This document shows, in pieces, positions 52,595 to 61,800 of a stretch of DNA of 64,000 nucleotides. Every line of letters begins with the position of its first letter. The first letter of the stretch is position 1. The stretch comes from Pseudomonas sp. P7548. Its GTDB lineage: Bacteria > Pseudomonadota > Gammaproteobacteria > Pseudomonadales > Pseudomonadaceae. Both the position numbers and the translations under genes were made by a program. Location of the stretch: positions 59,825 to 123,824 of the forward strand of contig NZ_JACARO010000043.1 in the NCBI RefSeq assembly GCF_013386585.1, given 5' to 3'. The notes below the pieces were generated by a model that was given only the letters and a program-made list of their open reading frames with translations, had not been told where the DNA came from and did not search any database.

Positions 52595-52800
52595 ATTTGT
52601 GTGCGCTGATCAGCGTGACGAATGCCGCTATATTCAGCTGCGGATGAATTGCCATCAGTTAACAAAAGATAACGTAGCGCCGATTGTCAGACGATTCCAA
52701 AGCCCGATAGGATGGCCGCAGCTTCCTCCAGGCGCTCTAGGTTGCAGGTTTCACGGCCCAGGAAGGCAAGCAATAACAATAATAAATGGGAGAAAGGTCT

Positions 52801-53856
52801 ATGAGTGAGCCTGTCATGGGTTGGGTTGTTTGCCGCCCACGCGCCGCACGCAGGGTTGCGTTGCTGGCCACAGCGCTCTCGCTGCTTGGCGCCGTCGCGT
52901 TGCCGACCGCCGTCCAGGCCGCCAGCGATACCCCCGCCGCAGCTGTGTTTGCGATTGAATCCCCCAAGGCCGCCAAGGGCCTGATGATCGACGTGGTCCA
53001 CGCAGGCAAGCGCCTGGTGGCGGTCGGTGATCGCGGGCATATCCTCTATTCCGATGACCAGGGCGCTACCTGGACCCAAGCCAAGGTGCCCACCCGCCAA
53101 CTGCTCACCGCCGTGTTTTTTGTCGATGACAAACAAGGCTGGGCCGTGGGCCATGATGCGCAAATCCTTGCCAGCACCGACGGCGGCGCCACCTGGACCC
53201 AGCAATACCAGGACCTCAAGCGCGAAGCCCCCTTACTCGATATCTGGTTCAACGACGCCAGCCACGGCCTGGCGGTGGGTGCCTATGGCGCGTTGATCGA
53301 AACCACCGACGGCGGCAAAACCTGGGAAGACGTCAGCGACCGCCTCGACAACGAAGACCAGTTCCACCTCAACGCCATCGCTCACATCAAGGACGCCGGC
53401 CTGTTTATCGTGGGCGAGCAGGGCAGCATGTTCCGCTCCCGCGACGACGGCCAGACCTGGGAAAAACTCGAAGGCCCCTACGAGGGCTCGTTGTTTGGCG
53501 TGATCGGCACGGCGCAAGCGCAAACCCTGCTGGCGTATGGCTTGCGCGGCAACCTCTACCGTTCCACGGATTTCGGCAGCACCTGGGAGCAAGTTGAGCT
53601 GAACGCGGCGCGGGGAGCGCTGGAGTTTGGCTTGTCGGGCGCCACGTTGTTGGATGACGGCGCCATTGTCGTCGTCGGCAACGGCGGCAGTGTGGTGGTC
53701 AGCCACGACGACGGGGTGACGTTCAGCGTGTTCAACCGGCCGGACCGCATTTCACTTTCGTCCGTTACGGCGGCAGGCAATGGCAACTTGATTCTGGCCG
53801 GGCAGGGTGGCGTTCGCGTGGCCACGCCGACCGGCGCCGAACCGACAAAACAATAA
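52801..53856 (+). CDS. YCF48-related secreted beta-propeller protein
   Basis: A 351-aa protein with a signal peptide (VALLATALSLLGAVALPTAVQA) followed by repeated BNR/YCF48-type blades such as DDQGATWTQAKVP, TDGGATWTQQYQ, TDGGKTWEDVSD, DDGQTWEKLEG and TDFGSTWEQVE. Ycf48/Hcf136 assists photosystem II assembly in plants and cyanobacteria; in heterotrophic bacteria the role is unknown. GGGAGAAAGG lies just before the ATG at 52801 (an alternative ATG at 52786 is less well placed). It is followed 15 nt later by an RND transporter, suggesting a periplasmic partner for it. Confidence 0.88.
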   Translation: MSEPVMGWVVCRPRAARRVALLATALSLLGAVALPTAVQAASDTPAAAVFAIESPKAAKGLMIDVVHAGKRLVAVGDRGHILYSDDQGATWTQAKVPTRQLLTAVFFVDDKQGWAVGHDAQILASTDGGATWTQQYQDLKREAPLLDIWFNDASHGLAVGAYGALIETTDGGKTWEDVSDRLDNEDQFHLNAIAHIKDAGLFIVGEQGSMFRSRDDGQTWEKLEGPYEGSLFGVIGTAQAQTLLAYGLRGNLYRSTDFGSTWEQVELNAARGALEFGLSGATLLDDGAIVVVGNGGSVVVSHDDGVTFSVFNRPDRISLSSVTAAGNGNLILAGQGGVRVATPTGAEPTKQ

Positions 53857-53871
53857 GAAGGCGGGAAAAGA

Positions 53872-56247
53872 ATGAGCAGTCATCACAACGATAAAGCGAC
53901 CTTTCTTGAGCGCCTGATCTTCAACAACCGCCCGGCAGTGATCGTGATCTGCCTGCTGGTGAGTATCTTTCTGTTCTGGCAGGCGACGTTGATTCGCCCG
54001 TCCACCAGCTTTGAAAAGATGATCCCCCTCAAGCACCCCTTCATCGAGAAGATGATGGAGCACCGCAATGACCTGGCGAACCTGGGCAACACCGTGCGCA
54101 TCTCGGTGGAGGCCAAGGACGGCGACATCTTCACCAAGGAATACATGGAGACCCTGCGTCAGATCAACGACGAGGTGTTCTACATCAACGGCGTCGACCG
54201 CTCGGGCCTCAAGTCGCTGTGGAGCCCCAGCGTGCGCTGGACCGAAGTGACCGAAGAAGGCTTCGCGGGTGGCGAGGTGATCCCGCAGAGCTACAACGGT
54301 TCGCCGGAAAGCCTCGATCAACTGCGCAACAACGTGCTTAAGTCCGGCCAGGTCGGGCGCCTGGTGGCCAACGACTTCAAGTCGAGCATCGTCGATATCC
54401 CACTGCTGGAGTCCTACCCGGACCCGCAGGACCAGGGCAAGTTGCTCGCCCTGGACTATCAGAAGTTTTCCCACGAGCTTGAGGACAAGATCCGCACCAA
54501 GTTCCAGGAACAGAACCCCAACGTACAGATCCACATCGTCGGTTTTGCCAAGAAAGTCGGCGACCTGATCGATGGCCTGATCATGGTGGTGCTGTTTTTT
54601 GGCGTTGCTTTCGTGATCACCCTGGTGCTGCTGTACTGGTTCACCTGGTGCATCCGCAGCACCATCGCCGTATTGATCACCACACTGGTGGCGGTGGTCT
54701 GGCAGTTGGGGCTGATGCACGCTGCCGGTTTCGGGCTGGACCCGTACTCGATGCTGGTGCCGTTCCTGATCTTCGCCATCGGTATCTCCCACGGCGTGCA
54801 GAAGATCAACGGTATCGCCCTGCAATCCAGTGACGCCGATAACGCGTTGACGGCTGCGCGGCGCACATTCCGCCAGTTGTTCCTGCCCGGGATGATCGCG
54901 ATCCTGGCCGATGCCGTGGGTTTTATCACCCTGCTGATCATCGACATCGGCGTGATCCGCGAACTGGCCATCGGCGCCTCCATCGGTGTGGCGGTGATCG
55001 TGTTCACCAACCTGATCCTGTTGCCAGTGGCGATTTCCTACGTCGGCATCAGCAAACGCGCCATCGAGCGCAGCAAGAAGGACGCACACCGCGAACACGG
55101 CTTCTGGCGCCTGTTGTCGAAGTTTGCCAGCCCGAAAGTCGCCCCGGTCTCGATCTTCCTGGCCCTGATCGCTTTCGGCGGCGGCCTCTGGTACAGCCAG
55201 AACCTCAAGATCGGCGACCTCGACCAGGGCGCGCCAGAACTGCGCCCGGACTCGCGCTACAACAAGGACAACAACTTCATCATCAGCAACTACTCCACCA
55301 GTTCCGACGTGCTGGTGGTGATGGTCAAGACCAAGGCTGAAGGCTGCTCGCGCTATGAGGCCATGGCGCCCATCGATCAGTTGATGTGGAAGATGCAGAA
55401 CACCGAGGGTGTGCAGTCGGCCATCTCGCTGGTGACCGTGTCCAAGCAGATGATCAAGGGCATGAACGAGGGCAACCTGAAATGGGAAACGCTGTCGCGC
55501 AACCCTGATGTGCTGAACAACTCCATCGCTCGCGCTGACGGCCTTTACAACAACAATTGTTCGCTGGCGCCGGTGCTGGTGTTCCTCAACGACCACAAGG
55601 CCGAAACCCTCGACCGCGCGGTGCACGCGGTGCAGGACTTCGCCAAGGAGAACAACAAGGACGGCCTGGAATTCATCCTGGCTGCCGGCAACGCCGGGAT
55701 TGAAGCGGCCACCAACGAGGTGATCAAGGAATCGGAACTGACCATCCTGATCCTGGTGTACCTGTGTGTAGCCACCATGTGCATGATCACCTTCCGTTCC
55801 TGGGCGGCCACCCTGTGCATCGTGCTGCCATTGGTGCTGACCTCGGTGCTGGGCAACGCACTGATGGCGTTCATGGGCATCGGCGTCAAGGTGGCGACCT
55901 TGCCGGTGGTGGCCCTGGGCGTAGGGATTGGCGTGGACTACGGCATCTACATCTACAGTCGCCTGGAAAGCTTCCTGCGTGCCGGTCTGCCGCTGCAAGA
56001 AGCGTACTACCAGACGCTCAAGTCCACCGGTAAAGCCGTATTGTTCACGGGCCTGTGCCTGGCGATCGGCGTGTGCACCTGGATCTTCTCGGCCATCAAG
56101 TTCCAGGCTGACATGGGCCTGATGCTGACCTTCATGTTGCTGTGGAACATGTTCGGTGCGCTGTGGCTGCTGCCGGCACTGGCGCGGTTCCTGATCAAGC
56201 CGGAGAAGTTGGCGGGGCAGAAGGGCAATTCGCTCTTCGCGCACTGA
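53872..56247 (+). CDS. MMPL/RND-family transporter
   Basis: A 791-aa RND permease in the MMPL-like branch. A first helix (VIVICLLVSIFLFWQATLI), a large periplasmic loop, a five-helix block (residues ~230-400; ISHGVQKINGIALQ is the characteristic segment), a second periplasmic loop, and a second helix block (VVALGVGIGVDYGIYIYSRL, with the acidic residue of helix 4). Such pumps move hydrophobic compounds or lipids using the proton gradient. The upstream YCF48 protein is its likely periplasmic partner. No membrane-fusion or outer-membrane channel gene is present. Confidence 0.92.
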   Translation: MSSHHNDKATFLERLIFNNRPAVIVICLLVSIFLFWQATLIRPSTSFEKMIPLKHPFIEKMMEHRNDLANLGNTVRISVEAKDGDIFTKEYMETLRQINDEVFYINGVDRSGLKSLWSPSVRWTEVTEEGFAGGEVIPQSYNGSPESLDQLRNNVLKSGQVGRLVANDFKSSIVDIPLLESYPDPQDQGKLLALDYQKFSHELEDKIRTKFQEQNPNVQIHIVGFAKKVGDLIDGLIMVVLFFGVAFVITLVLLYWFTWCIRSTIAVLITTLVAVVWQLGLMHAAGFGLDPYSMLVPFLIFAIGISHGVQKINGIALQSSDADNALTAARRTFRQLFLPGMIAILADAVGFITLLIIDIGVIRELAIGASIGVAVIVFTNLILLPVAISYVGISKRAIERSKKDAHREHGFWRLLSKFASPKVAPVSIFLALIAFGGGLWYSQNLKIGDLDQGAPELRPDSRYNKDNNFIISNYSTSSDVLVVMVKTKAEGCSRYEAMAPIDQLMWKMQNTEGVQSAISLVTVSKQMIKGMNEGNLKWETLSRNPDVLNNSIARADGLYNNNCSLAPVLVFLNDHKAETLDRAVHAVQDFAKENNKDGLEFILAAGNAGIEAATNEVIKESELTILILVYLCVATMCMITFRSWAATLCIVLPLVLTSVLGNALMAFMGIGVKVATLPVVALGVGIGVDYGIYIYSRLESFLRAGLPLQEAYYQTLKSTGKAVLFTGLCLAIGVCTWIFSAIKFQADMGLMLTFMLLWNMFGALWLLPALARFLIKPEKLAGQKGNSLFAH

Positions 56248-56275
56248 TCGATTTAGACCATTGCCGCAAGGCACG

Positions 56276-56312
56276 GCGGGGGAATTGACCTATCATGTGT
56301 CTTTTCCCCCGC
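56276..56312 (+). promoter_or_regulatory. Long-loop hairpin upstream of the DUF5629-like gene
   Basis: GCGGGGGAA (56276-56284) pairs with TTCCCCCGC (56304-56312) around a 19-nt loop containing TTGACC, 14 nt before the ATG at 56327. It could be the terminator of the transporter gene (no T-run) or a leader structure masking the next gene. Confidence 0.4.
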
Positions 56313-56326
56313 AGTGACTTCACATC

Positions 56327-56623
56327 ATGACCGACGCAGCATCAGACCTGAGCAAAGCCCTCAACGACAGCGACATGCTGATCATCAACGGGCTGCACGC
56401 CTTCGACTTCACGTTTGACCAGCATCTGCTGATCGAAAGCATGGATGGCCGGGAACTCAAGCGTTGGAAGTTCAGTCCAGAACAACTGAATGCCGCCACC
56501 TTTGACGACAGCTTGCAGAGCTGGCTCTTGAACAACGAAGACGGGGAGCACCGTCTAGTCTGTTTGAGCGCGATCAAGGGCGACAATAACAACGACGAGG
56601 ACGAAGCGGATGATGATGCGTAA
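56327..56623 (+). CDS. DUF5629-like small acidic protein
   Basis: A 98-aa cytoplasmic protein (LINGLHAFDFTFDQHLLIESMDGRELKRWKFSPEQLNAATF) ending in an acidic tail (NNNDEDEADDDA). It resembles the Pseudomonas DUF5629 family; function unknown. It overlaps the lactonase start by 14 nt, so the two are co-translated and the acidic tail is encoded by the lactonase start region. Confidence 0.75.
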   Translation: MTDAASDLSKALNDSDMLIINGLHAFDFTFDQHLLIESMDGRELKRWKFSPEQLNAATFDDSLQSWLLNNEDGEHRLVCLSAIKGDNNNDEDEADDDA

Positions 56624-57785
56624 ATTCTGGCCCCTGCTGATGGCGGGCAGTGTCGGTGCCATGTCGGTGCAAGCAGCCCCGGCTGACACCTACGAATTGC
56701 TGGTAGGCAGCTACACCGCCGGTACCAGCGAAGGGATCTACCGCCTGCAATTCGACAGCCGCACCGGGCAGTTCAGCGGCAAGCCGGTGCTGGCGGCCAA
56801 GGCGGCCAACCCGTCGTGGCTGACGATCTCCAAGGACCAGAAGCACCTGTTTGTGGTCAACGAGAACGGCCCGGGCCAGAAAGACCCGGTGGGGCGCGTC
56901 AGCAGTTACAGCATCGACCCGCAGAACCACCAACTCACCTTGATCAACCAGGTGCAGAGCCTGGGCAACGAACCGACGCACTCCAGCGTGGCCGCCGATG
57001 GGCGTTACCTGTTCGTCGCCAACTATTCGGTACTGGAAGACCCGGGCGGCAGCCTGGCGATCCTGCCGCTCGACGCCAATGGCAAGTTGTCGGCGCCGGT
57101 GCAGTTGAGCGGGCACCCGGCCAGCCGCGTGAACCCTGAGCGCCAGGCGTCCAACCATGTGCACTCGGTGGTGTCTTCGCCAGACGGCAAGTACGTATTT
57201 GTGCAGGACCTGGGCGCGGACAAGGTGTTTGCCTACCGTTACGACCCCAAGGCCAACCATGAACTGCCGCTGACCCCGGCCAACCCGGCGTCGGTGCAAC
57301 TGCCTCCAGGCAGCGGCCCTCGTCACCTGTTGTTCAGCGCCGATGGCAAGCATGCCTGGTTGACCACCGAGATGAGCGCGCAGGTGGCGGTGTTCGACTA
57401 CAACGACGGCAAGCTCAGCCAGACCCAACTGGTGGACTTCGCCGCTGGCCAGCCGGTGTCCGACAAGGCCGGTGCAGCGTTGCATGCCTCCAGTGACGGC
57501 AAGTTCCTGTACGTGAGCAACCGTGGCACCGCCAACCAGATGCTGGTGTTCAGTATCGATCCGGCCACTGGGCACCTCAAGGAGCTGCAGCGCCGCACCG
57601 TGGAAGGCGACCACCCGCGCGAGTTCAGTCTGGACCCGAGCGGCAAGTTTTTGCTGATCGCCAACCAGAAAAGCAATGAAATCGTGGTGGTCGAACGTGA
57701 CCCCAAGACCGGCTTGCTCGGCAAAACCGTGCAGAAATTGGCCATCGATGCGCCCAGCGACCTCAAGTTCCTGGTGCGTCAGTAA
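56610..57785 (+). CDS. Secreted lactonase-family beta-propeller protein (6-phosphogluconolactonase-like)
   Basis: A 391-aa protein with a signal peptide (KFWPLLMAGSVGAMSVQA) and a seven-bladed propeller of the YbhE/lactonase family: YELLVGSYTAGTSEGIYRL, NPSWLTISKDQKHLFVVNE, GPRHLLFSADGKHAWLTTEM, FSLDPSGKFLLIANQKSNEIVVVERD. YbhE hydrolyses 6-phosphogluconolactone in the cytoplasm; a periplasmic form such as this more likely acts on sugar lactones made by periplasmic glucose oxidation. Three tandem ATGs (56610, 56613, 56616) are possible starts. Confidence 0.9.
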   Translation: MMMRKFWPLLMAGSVGAMSVQAAPADTYELLVGSYTAGTSEGIYRLQFDSRTGQFSGKPVLAAKAANPSWLTISKDQKHLFVVNENGPGQKDPVGRVSSYSIDPQNHQLTLINQVQSLGNEPTHSSVAADGRYLFVANYSVLEDPGGSLAILPLDANGKLSAPVQLSGHPASRVNPERQASNHVHSVVSSPDGKYVFVQDLGADKVFAYRYDPKANHELPLTPANPASVQLPPGSGPRHLLFSADGKHAWLTTEMSAQVAVFDYNDGKLSQTQLVDFAAGQPVSDKAGAALHASSDGKFLYVSNRGTANQMLVFSIDPATGHLKELQRRTVEGDHPREFSLDPSGKFLLIANQKSNEIVVVERDPKTGLLGKTVQKLAIDAPSDLKFLVRQ

Positions 57786-57790
57786 GCCGC

Positions 57791-57811
57791 AGGCCCCGTA
57801 TTGCGGGGCCT
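57791..57811 (+). terminator. Rho-independent terminator after the lactonase
   Basis: AGGCCCCG (57791-57798), loop TATTG, CGGGGCCT (57804-57811), then a pyrimidine-rich tract (GACCCTTTCTATT). It starts 6 nt after the lactonase stop. Confidence 0.75.
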
Positions 57812-57819
57812 GACCCTTT

Positions 57820-57838
57820 CTATTAATTCCATTAATAG
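57820..57838. promoter_or_regulatory. Palindrome upstream of small secreted protein gene
   Basis: CTATTAATTCCATTAATAG has perfect 8-nt arms around TCC. Its reverse complement shares 13 nt (CTATTAATGGAAT) with the sequence at 52545-52557 upstream of the Gfo/Idh/MocA gene, where that 13-mer runs into the GGAA-N6-TTCC site. Possible operator for the gene at 57942. Confidence 0.45.
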
Positions 57839-57941
57839 CGGCTACTGTTTCAAAGCATTTCTAAGGTTCAACCCTCGGGCGTAAGTTTGGTTCCAAGGCC
57901 TTCACCGGCCACTCAACCAGACGAACACAAGGGTTACCGAC

Positions 57942-58121
57942 ATGAATTTGAATCTCTTCTCGATCATTGCCGCTTCCGCCGTTTCCGCCACTGTTGCCCT
58001 GCCTGCCGCCGCCAGCGTGGAAGTCACCGGTAAAAAATCCAGCACCAGCGCCTACACCCAGAAATACCTGCAACAAAGCGCCAACTTCTACGCTGCCCTG
58101 GATCACAAAACCCAGCAGTGA
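57942..58121 (+). CDS. Small secreted protein (59 aa)
   Basis: MNLNLFSIIAASAVSATVAL followed by PAAASVEVTGKKSSTSAYTQKYLQQS: a Sec signal peptide with a PAAA cleavage region and a mature peptide of about 35 residues, polar and without cysteines. It follows a terminator and palindrome and is followed by a REP element, so it is a separate unit. It resembles short conserved secreted peptides of Pseudomonas; function unknown. No strong Shine-Dalgarno is visible, which lowers confidence. Confidence 0.6.
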   Translation: MNLNLFSIIAASAVSATVALPAAASVEVTGKKSSTSAYTQKYLQQSANFYAALDHKTQQ

Positions 58122-58144
58122 GCTAAACATCACCTGAATCAAAA

Positions 58145-58244
58145 GTGGGAGCTGGCTTGTCGGATCGCCGCACCGCTGCGATGCAGACACCTCGGTGTGT
58201 CAGTCATACCGAGGTGGGGCCATAGCAGGCAAGCCAGCTCCCAC
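58145..58244. repeat. REP/REPIN palindromic element
   Basis: GTGGGAGCTGGCTTG (58145-58159) and its exact inverse CAAGCCAGCTCCCAC (58230-58244) flank a spacer with an inner stem CACCTCGGT/ACCGAGGTG (58189-58197, 58208-58216). This is the typical two-REP hairpin of P. fluorescens-group intergenic regions. It lies between the 59-aa secreted gene and the 3' end of the GST gene. Confidence 0.9.
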
Positions 58245-58249
58245 ATTTG

Positions 58250-58843
58250 TCAGGGTTTAGCCATTACCGCCATGAACAATGGCGACGTCAGAAAGCGCTC
58301 AAGCCAAACCTGTAACCGCTTATACGAAGTTCCGGCAAACCACACTCGATCCACATGGGCATACTGACGCACGAAGGGCGCCAGTGCAGCATCCGCAAGG
58401 GTCAGGTGGTTGGCCACCAGGTAATCCCGCTCAGCCAGCAGGCCCTCCAGCTTTTGCAAGAACACCTCGCCCCCGGCCCGATAATGTTCCATCGGCTGCT
58501 CGGGGTAGCGCTCGGCGTACTTGTATCGATTCAAGTAATACTTGAAGTGCTGGTCGTTCTCGGCGATCAACGCCAATATCGCCGGGTCGCCTTGCAGCAA
58601 CCAGTTATCCGGATCGTGCTGGGCCAAGGCCCACTGCATGATCTCCAGGCTTTCTTCGATCACTCGCCCGTCGACGCTCAACACCGGCACCGTGCCCTTG
58701 GGCGACAGCGCCAGCATCTCGGCCGGCTTGGCCTTGAGGCTCACCTCGACGATACGCACCGGCACGCCCGAGTAACGCAAGGCCAGCCGCGCGCGCATCG
58801 CATAGGGGCAGCGCCGAAACGAATACAGCAGCGCCTCGCTCAC
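58250..58843 (-). CDS. Glutathione S-transferase family protein
   Basis: A 197-aa GST-like protein. The N-terminal thioredoxin fold includes YSFRRCPYAMRARLALRYSGVPVRIVEV and GTVPVLSVDGRVIEESLEIMQW (glutathione-binding Ser in ESLEI), and the C-terminal helical domain carries LADAALAPFVRQYAHVD. The CPYA motif suggests a glutaredoxin-like or omega-type enzyme. Its ATG overlaps the sbcC stop (ATGA), so it is the third gene of the sbcD-sbcC operon, linking redox protection with DNA repair. Confidence 0.88.
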   Translation of the reverse strand: MSEALLYSFRRCPYAMRARLALRYSGVPVRIVEVSLKAKPAEMLALSPKGTVPVLSVDGRVIEESLEIMQWALAQHDPDNWLLQGDPAILALIAENDQHFKYYLNRYKYAERYPEQPMEHYRAGGEVFLQKLEGLLAERDYLVANHLTLADAALAPFVRQYAHVDRVWFAGTSYKRLQVWLERFLTSPLFMAVMAKP

Positions 58844-61800
58844 TTGACCTCCAGGGTGCTCAGGCCATTGCCTTGGCGTTTGACCTGGATCTGCACCGGG
58901 ATGCGCTCGTGCATTTCCTGCACGTGGGAAATCACCGCGACCTTGCGGCCCTGGGCCTGCAAACCGTCCAGCGCGTCCATGGCCAACTGCAGCGATTCCG
59001 GGTCCAGGCTGCCGAAGCCCTCATCGATAAACAGCGACTCGATCTTCAACGTGCTCGACGCCATCGATGCCAAGCCCAGGGCCAGCGCCAGCGACACCAG
59101 GAAGGTTTCACCGCCGGACAGCGAATGCACCGAGCGCAGTTCATCGCCCATTTCCGTGTCCATCACCAACAAACCGAGCATGCTGCCGCCGCGCTTGAGG
59201 CGGTAGCGCCGTACCAGTTGGCGCAGTTGTACGTTGGCGTGGTGCACCAGCAGGTCGAGGTTGTAGGCCTGGGCGATTTTGCGGAACGTATCGCCGGTGG
59301 CTGAACCGATCAACGCATTCAGGCGTGCCCAGCGTTGCCACTCGTCGTAGGCCTGGGTGATCTGTTCGGCGAAGGCCTGGTTGGCATCCTGGCGGCGCTG
59401 GTCTTCGGATTGGCGCGCGCGCAGCTCGGCAACGAGTTTTTCGCTGTCGGCCAACTGCTGGTTGAGGCTGGCCAGGGCGCTGTCCAGTGCCTCGGCGTCG
59501 AGGTTGCCATTGTGCTGGGCCTGATGCTTAGCCAGCAGATGCTCGCGTTCTTGCAGCAGGACCTTGGCCTGCTCGACGGTTTTTTCGCTGTGTTGCAGTT
59601 GCTGGCGCAACTGGCTCACCTGGGTGTCGTCGTAGGCCAACAAGCGGTCCAGGCCGGCGTCGTCGAGTTCCGGATGCAGGGCTCGCCACTCGCTGAGGCG
59701 GCTGGCGAGGGTCTGTTGTTCGGCTTGCAATGCCTGCTCGCGCTCCTGCTGGGCCTTGAGGTCGGCCGCCAGCTGGATCAGGGCGTTGTGGATCTCTTGC
59801 AGCTGTTTACTGGCATCGGTTTCGCTTTGGCGTGAGCCGGTGACGGCCTGATCCAGCTGGTGTTGCCACTGTTCGGCACTGGCGTGCTCGCCGAGCAACG
59901 TGCTGAGCGTGGCCTGCGCTGCCTGTTGCTCGGCCGCCAGGTCGCTGACCTGTTGAACCAGCGTGTCGCGTAGCTGTTGGCGATGCTGTTGGTGGGTCTG
60001 TTCTTTCTCGATGGCCTGCTGGCGCTCTTGCCGCTCGGCCAGCTCGTCGCGTTGATGGCCCAGCTGTTCAAGGCGCTGGCTGACCTGCTGGTCCAACTGC
60101 ATGAAGGTCGCGGCCGGCTCGGTGCGCAAGCCTTCCAGGGTATGCGCAGGCAGCAGGCTGGCGAAGGCGTTCAGTTCCTCGTCCAGGCGTTCGCGGTCGT
60201 TGGCCAATTCGCGTTGCTGGTCCACCAGCAATTGGCGCGCCTGTTGGCTGGCTTCCTGGGCGGCCTGCAGTTGTTGCTGCAGGCGGCCAGCGTTCTGTTG
60301 CAGGTTGAGCAGGGCACCTTGGCGTTGTTCGTCCTGGGTGATGCGCTGGGTCAGTTGGCCCAGTTGCTGGTCCAGCCAGGCGCTGCGTTTGGCCGCGTCC
60401 TGGTCGAACAAGGCCGCGGACAACGGGTGCGCATCCAGGCTTGGCTTGAGGGCTTGCTGTTGCGTCGCCAGCTGTTCCTGTTGTTGCAGGTATTCCTTTT
60501 GCTGGGCGATCAGACCGCCCACTTCACCGCGCAGCTCGGTGAGTTTTTCCTTGAGGGTGTCGACGGCCTTCTGCGCCGAGGCCTCTTCGGTTTCGTCATG
60601 ACGACCCAGGCTTTGCAACAGGGCTTCGGGCTGGTGGTACGGGTGCTCGTGGCTGCCGCACACCGGGCACGGCTGGTCGTCCTGCAACTGTTCGCGCAAT
60701 TCTTCGACGCTGGCGCTGCGAGCCAGGCGCTGGCGTTCCAGCAGCTGTTTGGTCACGCTCAGCGTTTGTTCGGCAACGGTCAATTCGGCTTTGGTTTGCA
60801 GGCCGGTCTGGTTCAGTTGCTCACGCTGCTGTTGGGCATCGGTGAGTTTTTGCGTCAGCGTGGCGCCTTGCTGGTCCAGCTGTTGCTGGCTGTCCCACAG
60901 GCGCGTCAGGTCTTCGAAGGCGCGCTGCTGTTTGCGATTGTCCTGCAACAGGCTGGCGAGCAATTGGATCTGCTCGGCCACCGCATGGGGTTCAGCGCCG
61001 GCTTCCTGGTACAGCAAGTCCAGGGCTTCGCGTTGCGCGGTGAACTGCTCGGCGGCGCGGGTGGCGCGTTCTTCCAGTTGCGGCAGTTCGGCGTGGCCTT
61101 TGTTCAGGCGATTGCCGATCAACATCAGCTGTTGCAGGCGGTCGCGGTAAGCGCTCCAGGCATCGCTCAGCGGGGCGAGTTCGGCGCTGTGCTCTAGCTC
61201 AGTCGCCAGGCGTTGCAAGCGTTCTGCGACCTGGTTCTGTTTGTCCAGCAGGCCTGTGAGCTGAGCCTGACCTTCGGTGCAGGCGTTTTCCTGCTGCTGT
61301 TTTTCTTCGGAGCGCTTGGCTAATTCGGTGGTTAAGCGGGTGAGGGTGCTTTGCTCTTCAAATGCCTGGCGCAGCAAAGGCCCTGCATCGGTCTGGTTTT
61401 TCAGGGCTGCGGCCAAGGCGGTTTGCGCGTTGGCTTGTTGTTGCTGAGCCTGTTCCTGTGCGGTATGCAGTTCAGCTTGTTGCTGGATGTGCGATTGAAT
61501 CTGCACGGCCAACGGGGCGAGTAAGCCGCCGAGTTCTGCCTGGCGCGCAAACTGATGACGTTGCGGCGCCAACTGGTCCAGGCGGGTCAGGTCTTCGCGT
61601 TGCTGGCCCTGGTTCTCCCATTCGGCTTGCGCGCGCTGCAGTTGTTCGGTGGCAGCCAGCTGGCGTTCCTGCCAGTCGCGCAATTCCTTGAGCCAGGTGT
61701 GCTGAAGCTCAAGTTGTTTGAGCTGGGCTTGCTGGGTCTTGAGCTGCTGCTGCGCAGCGTCAAACTGCTGATCCAACTCGGCGCGTGCTTCGGGTGCCAG

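Noticed and set aside
53752..56274. 840-codon open frame on the minus strand opposite the RND transporter
   Set aside because: The translation is Gln/His/Arg/Asp-rich low-complexity sequence without family motifs, while the plus strand encodes an intact transporter. High GC at third positions keeps the antisense frame open.
59977..61197. 406-codon plus-strand, Leu/Gln-rich frame opposite sbcC
   Set aside because: It is the mirror of the SbcC coiled coil; Gln and Leu codons (CAG, CTG) read as Leu and Gln on the other strand, giving a false hydrophobic protein.
59400..61800. Apparent repetitive region of CAG/CTG-rich sequence
   Set aside because: It reflects the Gln-rich coiled-coil arms of SbcC rather than a DNA repeat or CRISPR array; no regular unit with spacers exists.
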